Shown: one piece after another, positions 49,186-56,852 of the stretch
How the letters are laid out: every line of letters starts with the position of its first letter
Position numbering within the stretch: the first letter of the stretch is position 1
NCBI GenBank assembly: GCA_035690495.1
Contig: DASSKK010000106.1
Span: 24,531-88,530, forward strand
Origin: DASSKK01 sp035690495
Lineage (GTDB): Bacteria; Actinomycetota; Actinomycetes; Propionibacteriales; Nocardioidaceae
Length of the DNA: 64,000 nucleotides
Direction of reading: 5' to 3'
Made by a program: the position numbers and the translations under genes
Notes under the pieces: generated by a model
Seen by the model: only the letters and a program-made list of their open reading frames with translations
Databases searched by the model: none
What the model was told of the DNA's origin: nothing

Positions 49186-50964
49186 ATGCGCATGAAGAAA
49201 CCAGCAGTGGTGATTGCCGCTACTGCTGCACTAGTGACTCTCGCTGCCTGTGGTGGTGGCGGCGGGACCAACAAGGAGCCGGGCTCCGCTGAGAGCCCCA
49301 TCGGCGCCGGCCAGAACAAGGGCGGCAGTGCGGGTTCGTTCAAGAACCCCGACGCCAAGGCCCCCGTGCCGATTCCGAGTGACGCCAAGAAGGGCGGCAC
49401 GCTGACGGTCCTGACCGCGAACGTCCCGTCCACGCTGGACCCGACCCGGGCCTACTACACGGACTCGACTGCGATCCTGTCCGACCTGGTCACCCGGTCT
49501 CTGACCCAGTACAAGTACAACCCGGACACCAAGGACATGCAGCTGATCCCGGACATGGCGGTCGGCCTGGGCAAGCCCAACGCCGACAACACCGCCTGGA
49601 CGTTCACGCTGCGTGACGGCTTGAAGTACGAGGACGGCACCCCGGTCAAGGCCGAGGACGTCGCGTACGCCGTCAAGAGGTCCTTCGCGATCGCCGAGCT
49701 CCCCGACGGCCCCACCTACCAGCTCACCTTCTTCCTCGACGGTGACAAGTACAAGGGCCCGTTCAAGGACGGCGACAACTACAAGGGCGTCGAGGTGAAC
49801 GGCAACGACATCACGATCAAGATGCGCCGGCCGTTCGCCGACATGGACTACTACGCCTCCTTCCCGGCGTTCACCGCGATCCCGGAGAAGAAGGACAACC
49901 CGAAGAGCTACGGTCAGCACCCGATCGCGACCGGTCCCTACAAGTTCGCCGAGTTCAAGCAGGGCTCCGAGCTGAAGCTGGTCAAGAACACCAACTGGGA
50001 CCCGAACACCGACCCGGGCCGCATCCAGGCTGTCGACGGCTGGGACTTCAAGTTCGGCCAGAACACCGCCAAGCTCGAGAACATCATCATCAACGACAAC
50101 GGCTCGGCGCAGACCACGCTGACCTATGACAACGTCAGCGCCTCGTCGTACAGCCAGGTCGTGGGCAACGACAAGGTGCTGGTCACCGGCACGTCGCCGT
50201 GTACCTACATGTGGTACATCGACATGACCAAGATCAAGGACATCAACGTCCGCAAGGCGCTCGGGCTCGCGTTCCCGTACAAGGCCTACTGGAAGGCTGG
50301 CGGCGAGATCGTCGGCGTCACCAGGGTTCCCGGCACCGCCATCCTGCCCCCCGGCACGGCCGGTCGCGTCGACTACGACCCGCTGGGCATCAAGGGCGTG
50401 AACACGGACCCGGCGAAGGCCAAGCAGCTGTTGGCCAAGGCCGGCTTCAAGCCGGGTCAGTTCGAGATCAAGTTCTACTACGACACCGACGTGGACCTGT
50501 CGGTCTCCTCGAAGGACGAGATCGTCAAGGGTCTGGAGGCCGGCGGCTTCAAGGCCACCCCGGTGGCAACGACCTCGCAGACCGCCCGGACCGACCGGAC
50601 CAACTACAACGCTCCGATCAACGTCCGGTCCAGCGGCTGGTGCTCCGACTGGCCGGACGGCGGCTCGTGGTTCCCGGCCCAGTGGGACGGCAGCCTGGTC
50701 GGCGAGAACGGCATGCCCAACCCCGCCAACTTCAAGGAGCCGGCGATGGACAAGCTGCAGCAGCACATCCTCGACGACCTGAGCCCGGCGGACGCCGTGA
50801 AGGCCTGGGGCCAGTTCGACAAGAAGATGGAGACTGAGTACTACCCGGCGGTCAACCTCGGCTACTCGGGTACTGCGATGATCCACGGCACCAAGGTCGG
50901 CGGCATGGCGAACGACAACGTGCGCGGTATGCCGACCTTCGCACAGATGTACGTCATCCAGTGA
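49186..50964 (+). CDS. Peptide ABC transporter substrate-binding lipoprotein
   Basis: This 592-residue protein has a lipoprotein signal with lipobox TLAAC at about residue 21, then a Gly-rich linker. The SBP family 5 pattern is clear: GGTLTVLTANVPSTLDPT, then WTFTLRDGLKYEDGTPVKAE near residue 150 and HPIATGPYKFAEF near 245. It captures peptides or similar solutes outside the cell. A strong hairpin follows its stop and may keep this mRNA part more stable than the rest. Confidence 0.93.
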   Translation: MRMKKPAVVIAATAALVTLAACGGGGGTNKEPGSAESPIGAGQNKGGSAGSFKNPDAKAPVPIPSDAKKGGTLTVLTANVPSTLDPTRAYYTDSTAILSDLVTRSLTQYKYNPDTKDMQLIPDMAVGLGKPNADNTAWTFTLRDGLKYEDGTPVKAEDVAYAVKRSFAIAELPDGPTYQLTFFLDGDKYKGPFKDGDNYKGVEVNGNDITIKMRRPFADMDYYASFPAFTAIPEKKDNPKSYGQHPIATGPYKFAEFKQGSELKLVKNTNWDPNTDPGRIQAVDGWDFKFGQNTAKLENIIINDNGSAQTTLTYDNVSASSYSQVVGNDKVLVTGTSPCTYMWYIDMTKIKDINVRKALGLAFPYKAYWKAGGEIVGVTRVPGTAILPPGTAGRVDYDPLGIKGVNTDPAKAKQLLAKAGFKPGQFEIKFYYDTDVDLSVSSKDEIVKGLEAGGFKATPVATTSQTARTDRTNYNAPINVRSSGWCSDWPDGGSWFPAQWDGSLVGENGMPNPANFKEPAMDKLQQHILDDLSPADAVKAWGQFDKKMETEYYPAVNLGYSGTAMIHGTKVGGMANDNVRGMPTFAQMYVIQ

Positions 50965-51004
50965 CGCGCGTCTGAGCACTGCAACACTGAGCACGCAACG
51001 ATGA

Positions 51005-51044
51005 GAACCGATGGGGGCGGGTCACCACCCGCCCCCATCGGTTC
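51005..51044 (+). terminator. Strong hairpin between binding-protein and permease genes
   Basis: An 18-bp perfect stem (51005-51022 with 51027-51044) has a CACC loop. It lacks a T run, so partial termination or 3' protection of the binding-protein mRNA is likely. Confidence 0.7.
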
Positions 51045-51068
51045 GCTCTAGAGAAGGCCCTCCCGCCC

Positions 51069-52067
51069 ATGTTCGGCTACATCGTCCGGCGGATCGTCGC
51101 CGGGCTGCTGGTCCTGCTGGTGGTCTCGATCGCCACGTTCGCGCTGTTCTTCTACGGTCCCGCCGACCCGGCGCTGTCGTACTGCCCCGAGACCCGGTGC
51201 ACCCCGCAGCGGCTGCACCTGATCCGGGAGAACCTCGGCCTCGACAAGCCGGTGACCCAGCAGTACGCGACGTACATGAAGGGCATCGTGGCCGGCAACA
51301 CCTACGACGAGGGCGGCATCAGGCTGCGCTGCCCGGCGCCCTGCCTGGGCGTGTCGTTCAAGCTACGGGTCAACGTCACGGACTTCCTGATGAGCCGGTT
51401 CCCGGCAACGCTCTCGCTGGCGCTGGGATCCGCAGTCATCTTCCTCTCCCTTGGCCTTCTTCTCGGCGTCGCGGCTGCACGAAGTCGCGGGACCCCCGGG
51501 GACAAGCTGATCGTGGGAGCGAGCCTGATCATCAACGCGTTCCCGTACTACCTGGTAGCGCTGCTGGCCTACCTGTTCCTGATCAGCCAGTGGGGGATCT
51601 TCCCCGAGAGCGGCTACTTCAGCCCGTTCGCGACCGGCGGGCCGATCGCCTGGGCGAAGGGCCTGCTGCTGGCGTGGATCATCCTGGGCCTCGTGTACTC
51701 CACCAGCTACGCCCGCTACAGTCGCGGGTCCATGATCGAGGCGATGGCGGAGGACTTCGTCCGCACCGCTCGCGCCAAGGGCCTGGCCCAGCGTCGGGTT
51801 GTCTACAAACACGCGCTTCGGGCCGCTATCGTGCCGGTCGTGACCATCTTCGGGCTCGATGTGGCCTACCTGCTGGCGGGTACCACGTTCACCGAGCAGA
51901 TCTTCGACATCCAGGGGATCGGGTTGACCGCGCTCCAGGCGATCAGCACCCGTGACCTGCCGATCATCTCCGCCACCGTGTTGATCGTGGCCACCTTCGT
52001 GGTCGCCGCTAACCTGGTGGTCGATCTCGTCTACAGCATCATCGATCCGAGAGTGCGCCTGGCATGA
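51069..52067 (+). CDS. Oligopeptide ABC transporter permease (OppB-like)
   Basis: This 332-residue protein starts MFGYIVRRIVAGLLVLLVVS, a hallmark of OppB/DppB. The periplasmic loop has paired Cys (YCPETRC, RCPAPC). The EAA loop EDFVRTARAKGLAQRRVVYK is near residue 233-255. Six helices are visible, and the end has IDPRVRLA. It pairs with the OppC-like permease. The next ATPase gene overlaps its stop by 4 bp. Confidence 0.93.
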   Translation: MFGYIVRRIVAGLLVLLVVSIATFALFFYGPADPALSYCPETRCTPQRLHLIRENLGLDKPVTQQYATYMKGIVAGNTYDEGGIRLRCPAPCLGVSFKLRVNVTDFLMSRFPATLSLALGSAVIFLSLGLLLGVAAARSRGTPGDKLIVGASLIINAFPYYLVALLAYLFLISQWGIFPESGYFSPFATGGPIAWAKGLLLAWIILGLVYSTSYARYSRGSMIEAMAEDFVRTARAKGLAQRRVVYKHALRAAIVPVVTIFGLDVAYLLAGTTFTEQIFDIQGIGLTALQAISTRDLPIISATVLIVATFVVAANLVVDLVYSIIDPRVRLA

Positions 52068-53239
52068 CAGAGACCCCCACCTACCTCAGCGACATGGCCG
52101 AGCCGAAGCCGAGCTCGGCCAAGCCGCAGGACCCCTACCTGGTCGTCGATGACCTGACCGTGCGGTTCCCGACCGCCGACGGCCTCGTGCAGGCCGTCAC
52201 CGAGATGAGCTACACCCTCGAGCAGGGCAAGACGCTCGGCATCGTCGGCGAGTCCGGCTCCGGCAAGAGCGTGTCGTCGATGGCGATCATGGGCCTGCAT
52301 GACTACAAGCGGACCAGGATGTCCGGGTCGATCCGCGTCGACGGCCGTGAGATCGTCGGGCTGTCCAACTCCGCGATGGAGAAGATCCGCGGCGGCGACG
52401 TCGCGATGATCTTCCAGGACCCGTTGAGCTCCCTGCATCCCTTCTTCAGCATCGGCTACCAGATCGCCGAGGCGTATCGGGCCCACAACGACGTCTCGAA
52501 GTCGAAGGCACGCGCCAAGGCCATCGAGATGCTCGGCCGGGTCGGCATCCCGCAGCCCCGCAACCGGGTGGACGACTATCCGCACCAGTTCTCCGGCGGG
52601 ATGCGGCAGCGCGCGATGATCGCGATGGCCCTGGTCAACGACCCCAAGCTGCTGATCGCCGACGAGCCGACGACCGCCCTCGACGTCACGGTCCAGGCAC
52701 AGATCCTCGACCTGCTCCAAGAGCTCCAGCGTGACTTCGACTCGGCGATCATCATCATCACCCACGACCTGGGCGTCGTGGCCGAGATGGCCGACGAGGT
52801 GCTGGTGATGTACGCCGGGCGCTGCGTGGAGCACGGTCCCACCAAACAGATCCTCACCCACCCGGAGATGCCCTACACCTGGGGACTGCTGTCCAGCGTC
52901 CCCGAAGTGACGACCGACACCGACAGCCGGCTGATCCCGATCCCCGGCAACCCGCCGAGCCTGCTCGACCCGCCGACCGGCTGCGCGTTCCACCCGCGCT
53001 GCCAGCATCGCAGCAAGGTGCCCGGAGACCTGTGCCGCACCGAGCTTCCCGACCTGGTCGCCGGCGCCCAGGGCGCGGGGCACCTCAAGCGCTGCCACCT
53101 GGCCGATCCCGACTCGATCTACGAGACCGAGGTGCTGCCGGAGATCGCTCCGGACCTGGTCGACCTGACCAAACGGATCGACGACCCGACCGGGGCCGCA
53201 TCGGACGAGACATCCGACGTTGCGCCGGAAAACCGGTGA
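52064..53239 (+). CDS. Oligopeptide ABC transporter ATPase (OppD-like)
   Basis: This 391-residue ATPase has Walker A IVGESGSGKSVSSMA near residue 63, the signature QFSGGMRQRAMIAMAL near 178 and Walker B LLIADEPTTALD near 200. The Cys-containing C-terminal region CAFHPRCQHRSKVPG is typical of OppD/OppF proteins. It powers uptake with the OppF-like partner. The tail of about 40 residues is acidic and variable. Confidence 0.95.
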   Translation: MTETPTYLSDMAEPKPSSAKPQDPYLVVDDLTVRFPTADGLVQAVTEMSYTLEQGKTLGIVGESGSGKSVSSMAIMGLHDYKRTRMSGSIRVDGREIVGLSNSAMEKIRGGDVAMIFQDPLSSLHPFFSIGYQIAEAYRAHNDVSKSKARAKAIEMLGRVGIPQPRNRVDDYPHQFSGGMRQRAMIAMALVNDPKLLIADEPTTALDVTVQAQILDLLQELQRDFDSAIIIITHDLGVVAEMADEVLVMYAGRCVEHGPTKQILTHPEMPYTWGLLSSVPEVTTDTDSRLIPIPGNPPSLLDPPTGCAFHPRCQHRSKVPGDLCRTELPDLVAGAQGAGHLKRCHLADPDSIYETEVLPEIAPDLVDLTKRIDDPTGAASDETSDVAPENR

Positions 53240-54519
53240 TGAGGACAATGCCTGCCATGACACAGCCCCACGTCGAGCCCGCCGCAGCCCGCGATTTCGC
53301 CACGGACTCCATCCTCGAGGTGGCCAACCTGCGCAAGTACTTCCCGGTGAAGTCCTCCGGCCTGGTCCGGCGCACGATCGGGCAGGTCCAAGCCGTCGAC
53401 GGTGTCTCGTTCCGGGTCAAGCGGGGCAGCGCACTCGGCCTGGTGGGGGAGTCCGGATGCGGCAAGTCCACGACGGGCCGTCTGATCACCCGGCTCTACG
53501 ACCCGACGTCCGGGTCGATGAAGTTCGACGGCCAGGAGATCGCGCACCTGTCGAGCAAGCAGATGCTCCCGCTGCGCAGCGAGATCCAGATGATCTTCCA
53601 GGACCCCTACGGTTCGCTGAACCCGCGTCACACGGTCGGCACGATCGTCGGCACCCCGTTGCGGGTGCACAAGGTGGTGCCCGAGAAGAAGGTGCTGCCG
53701 CGGGTCCGCGAGCTGCTGGAGGTGGTCGGGCTCAACCCCGAGCACTACAACCGCTACCCGAACGAGTTCTCCGGCGGTCAGCGTCAGCGCATCGGCCTCG
53801 CCCGTGCCCTCGCGCTCCAGCCGAAGCTGCTGGTGGCCGACGAGCCGGTCTCCGCTCTCGACGTGTCGATCCAGGCGCAGGTGATCAACCTTCTGCAGGA
53901 CGTGCAGAAGGAGTTCAACATCGCCTTTTTGTTCATCGCCCACGACCTTGCCGTGGTCCGGCACTTCTGCCCGGAGGTGGCGGTGATGTACCTCGGCAAG
54001 ATCGTCGAGGTCGCCGACCGGGACACGCTCTACCACCGGCCGCACCACCCCTATACCCAAGCGCTGCTGTCCGCTGTTCCCGACGTGAAGCAGGCGGCGA
54101 TCGGAGGCCGCCGCGAGCGGATCCGCCTGGAGGGCGACGTACCCTCGCCGATCAACCCGCCGTCGGGCTGCCGGTTCCGGACCCGGTGCTGGATGGCGCA
54201 GGACATCTGCGCCAGGCAGGAGCCCCCGCTGCTGCAGATCGACGCGACCCACAAGGTGGCCTGCCACTTCGCCGGTGAGCGGGGTGCGGCGTCCACCTCG
54301 CCGATCACGCTGCACGCGCTCGGCGTCGACCAGCACGGCTCGCCGGTCAACGGGGCGGAGGGGGGAACGGCGGTCGGCGGCGACGAGTCCGGCAACCCCG
54401 GCTACTCCGAGACGTGGAAGGACCTCGAGACCCTGCGCAGGGAGTCCGCGGAGTTCGTCTCGGCGACGCCGGTCTCGAGCGACGGCGGCTCTGCCATCGA
54501 CGGGGAGTCCAGCACGTAG
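53239..54519 (+). CDS. Oligopeptide ABC transporter ATPase (OppF-like)
   Basis: The ATG at 53239 shares its first base with the previous stop and gives 426 residues; two ATGs a few codons later are also possible. It has Walker A LVGESGCGKSTTGR, signature EFSGGQRQRIGLARAL and Walker B LLVADEPVSALD, with the C-terminal CRFRTRCWMAQDIC. The C-terminal tail of about 80 residues is Gly/Ser/Glu-rich and unusual in length. Confidence 0.94.
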   Translation: MRTMPAMTQPHVEPAAARDFATDSILEVANLRKYFPVKSSGLVRRTIGQVQAVDGVSFRVKRGSALGLVGESGCGKSTTGRLITRLYDPTSGSMKFDGQEIAHLSSKQMLPLRSEIQMIFQDPYGSLNPRHTVGTIVGTPLRVHKVVPEKKVLPRVRELLEVVGLNPEHYNRYPNEFSGGQRQRIGLARALALQPKLLVADEPVSALDVSIQAQVINLLQDVQKEFNIAFLFIAHDLAVVRHFCPEVAVMYLGKIVEVADRDTLYHRPHHPYTQALLSAVPDVKQAAIGGRRERIRLEGDVPSPINPPSGCRFRTRCWMAQDICARQEPPLLQIDATHKVACHFAGERGAASTSPITLHALGVDQHGSPVNGAEGGTAVGGDESGNPGYSETWKDLETLRRESAEFVSATPVSSDGGSAIDGESST

Positions 54520-54528
54520 GCTGCTCGG

Positions 54529-55953
54529 GTGGAGTCGCTGTTCGACATGCAGCCCGAGCCTGCCAGCCACGGGGCGAAGTCTGATCAGCCGGCCGGGAGT
54601 CTGACGGGCAACGACCACGCCTCGGCGCCGCTCGCGGTGCGGATGCGCCCGCGCATGCTCGACGAGCTCGTCGGGCAACAGCACCTGCTGGCCGCCGGTT
54701 CTCCGCTGAGGAGGCTCGTCGAGGGCGACCAACCGATGTCACTGCTGCTGTGGGGGCCCCCGGGGAGCGGCAAGACCACGATCGCCTCCATCGTGAGCCG
54801 GCAGACCGAGCGCCGGTTCGTCGAGGTGTCCGCGGTCTCCGCGGGGGTGAAGCAGGTCAGGGAGGCGATCGACAGCGCACGCGCGGACCTGGCCCGCGGC
54901 GGCCCCGAGACCGTGCTGTTCGTCGACGAGGTGCACCGGTTCACCAAGGCCCAGCAGGACGCGCTGCTGCCCGGTGTGGAGAACCGGTGGGTCACGCTGG
55001 TCGCCGCGACCACCGAGAACCCGTTCTTCTCGGTGATCTCCCCGTTGCTGTCCCGTTCGCTGCTGCTCACCTTGGAGCCGCTCACCGACGACGACGTACG
55101 CACCGTGATCGCCCAGGCCCTGGCCGACGAACGCGGGCTGGCCGGCGGCGTCGAGCTCACCCCCGACGCGCTGGACCACCTGGTCCGGCTGGCCGGCGGC
55201 GACGCACGGCGGGCGCTGACCTACCTGGAGGCGGCGGCGGGGGTGGTGCTGGCGAAGGGTGGGGTGGTCGTCACCCTGGAGGCCACCGAGCTGGCCGTGG
55301 ATCGGGCGGCCGTGCGCTACGACCGCGCCGGGGACCAGCACTACGACGTGATCAGCGCGTTCATCAAGTCCGTACGCGGATCGGATGCCGACGCGGCGCT
55401 GCACTACCTCGCCCGGATGGTCGAGGCCGGGGAGGACCCCCGGTTCATCGCCCGCAGGCTGGTGATCCTCGCCAGCGAGGACATCGGGCTGGCCGACCCG
55501 ACTGCGTTGCCCACCGCGGTCGCGGCCGCCCAGGCCGTGCAGCTCATCGGGCTGCCCGAGGCCAGACTCAACCTCGCGCAGGCGACGATCGCCCTGGCGC
55601 TGGCGCCGAAGTCGAACGCGGTGATCCGCGGCATAGACGCCGCCTCGGCCGATGTGCGTGCCGGGAAGATCGGGCAGGTTCCCGGGCATCTGCGGGACGC
55701 GCACTATCCGGGATCTGCCACGTTGAGAGAGCACAGCCACGGTGGCGAGTACATCTACGCGCACGACGCGCCGTACGGGATCGCTACCCAGCAGTACGCG
55801 CCGGACGTCGTCGCCGACGCCCGGTACTACCAGCCGACGTCGTTGGGTGCCGAGGAGGCGCTCCGGCAGCGCTGGGAGAAGGTCCGACGCCTGGTCCGCG
55901 GCGAGGGACCGACCACCCCCGGGGGCGGCGTGGCGGGAAGATCCACAGAGTAG
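54529..55953 (+). CDS. rarA: Replication-associated recombination protein A (RarA/MgsA-like AAA ATPase)
   Basis: This 474-residue AAA+ protein has the sequence RPRMLDELVGQQHLLAAGSP, Walker A LLWGPPGSGKTTIAS near residue 75, Walker B VLFVDEVHRFTKAQQDALLP, and a C-terminal domain with ASEDIGLADPTALPTAVAAA and FLPVYYQPT-like YYQPTSLGAE. The family is called RarA or MgsA and helps at stalled forks. The start GTG is 9 bp after the oppF stop. Confidence 0.94.
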   Translation: MESLFDMQPEPASHGAKSDQPAGSLTGNDHASAPLAVRMRPRMLDELVGQQHLLAAGSPLRRLVEGDQPMSLLLWGPPGSGKTTIASIVSRQTERRFVEVSAVSAGVKQVREAIDSARADLARGGPETVLFVDEVHRFTKAQQDALLPGVENRWVTLVAATTENPFFSVISPLLSRSLLLTLEPLTDDDVRTVIAQALADERGLAGGVELTPDALDHLVRLAGGDARRALTYLEAAAGVVLAKGGVVVTLEATELAVDRAAVRYDRAGDQHYDVISAFIKSVRGSDADAALHYLARMVEAGEDPRFIARRLVILASEDIGLADPTALPTAVAAAQAVQLIGLPEARLNLAQATIALALAPKSNAVIRGIDAASADVRAGKIGQVPGHLRDAHYPGSATLREHSHGGEYIYAHDAPYGIATQQYAPDVVADARYYQPTSLGAEEALRQRWEKVRRLVRGEGPTTPGGGVAGRSTE

Positions 55954-55964
55954 GGTCGGGTGCC

Positions 55965-56549
55965 ATGGGCCTGGTGCTGGGCGTCACCGCGATCGTGCTG
56001 ACGGTCGCTCTCGCGGTCGTGGCCGCGCTCTCGTGGGCCGGACGCCGCCGCCTCCGCACGCAGATCGCCGCGCTGCACGAGCGGCTCGACGCCCAGTCGG
56101 CAGCTGCCGGCTCCCCAGCGGCGGCGGCAGCGCCCGCTCTGCGGGAGTACGTGTTCGCTTCGGTGCCCGGGTCAGGTGGTTTCGAGACGGGCTCCGCTAA
56201 CGCTTCGCCCTCCTCAACCACCGGAATGGACTCGCGAGAGTTCGCCTCTGGTTTCGAGACGGGCTCCGCTAACGCTCCGCCCTCCTCAACCACCGGAATG
56301 GACTCGCGAGAGTTCGCCTCGGTCGCGCTCGGTGAGTCGTTGGTCCGTATCGTCTCGTTCGGCTACGGCGTGGCGCGGGCGCTCTCACCGGAGAGCCGCA
56401 ACCGGATCCGGTTCGCGATGGGCCGGGAGGTCAAGCGCGCCCGCAAGCAGCGTCGCCGTGAGCAGCGGGCCGCGTGGCGGGAGTGGGTCGCCACGACGGG
56501 CTCGGTCTCGACAGGGTCGACCACCGGCGACAGCCGCGACGCTGCGTGA
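55965..56549 (+). CDS. Membrane protein with duplicated 24-residue repeat
   Basis: This 194-residue protein has an N-terminal helix (LGVTAIVLTVALAVVAALSW) and a short coiled segment (RRRLRTQIAALHERLDAQ). Two 24-residue copies of GFETGSANA.PSSTTGMDSREFAS follow at about residues 72-118, then a helical, basic region with RNRIRFAMGREVKRARKQRR and a repeat-derived tail. The helical parts look like a conserved small protein; the repeats are coded by REP-like DNA. The role is unknown. It lies between rarA and the DUF6167-like gene. Confidence 0.65.
   Translation: MGLVLGVTAIVLTVALAVVAALSWAGRRRLRTQIAALHERLDAQSAAAGSPAAAAAPALREYVFASVPGSGGFETGSANASPSSTTGMDSREFASGFETGSANAPPSSTTGMDSREFASVALGESLVRIVSFGYGVARALSPESRNRIRFAMGREVKRARKQRRREQRAAWREWVATTGSVSTGSTTGDSRDAA
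56177..56320 (+). repeat. Tandem 72-bp duplication made of REP-like units
   Basis: Two direct copies of 72 bp (56177-56248 and 56249-56320) differ by few bases. Each has the unit from GGTTTCGAGACGG to CCTCCTCAACCACCGG plus a flank with GGACTCGCGAGAG. A further short unit (GTCTCGACAGGGTC, about 56507-56527) lies near the gene's end. Confidence 0.85.
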
Positions 56550-56570
56550 GCGTGGGCGGGCTTCGCTGAG

Positions 56571-56852
56571 ATGGCCAGGGCGATCTGGTTCGTCGCGGGC
56601 GCCGGTCTCGGCGTCTACGCGACCGTGAGGGCGCGGCGGGCCGCGGAGGCCTTCACCCCGGACGGGATGCGGGACAGGCTGGCCGGCCTGTCACTGGGTG
56701 CGCACCTGTTCGGCCAGGAGGTCCGCGCCGGGATGGCCGAGAAGGAAACCGACTTGCGTTCCCGGCTCGAGACGGCACAGTTGTCGAGATCCCCGGAGCG
56801 GGTGGCGATCGCCCCCACGGGCGAGCATGAGCAGGGAGAGGACGGGAACTGA
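56571..56852 (+). CDS. Small protein upstream of alaS (DUF6167-like)
   Basis: This 93-residue protein begins with one helix (ARAIWFVAGAGLGVYATVRA) followed by RRAAEAFTPDGMRDRLAGL, and then a helical acidic and basic region. Similar small proteins (DUF6167) precede alaS in many actinobacteria. The function is unknown. The alaS ATG shares a base with its stop codon. Confidence 0.75.
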   Translation: MARAIWFVAGAGLGVYATVRARRAAEAFTPDGMRDRLAGLSLGAHLFGQEVRAGMAEKETDLRSRLETAQLSRSPERVAIAPTGEHEQGEDGN

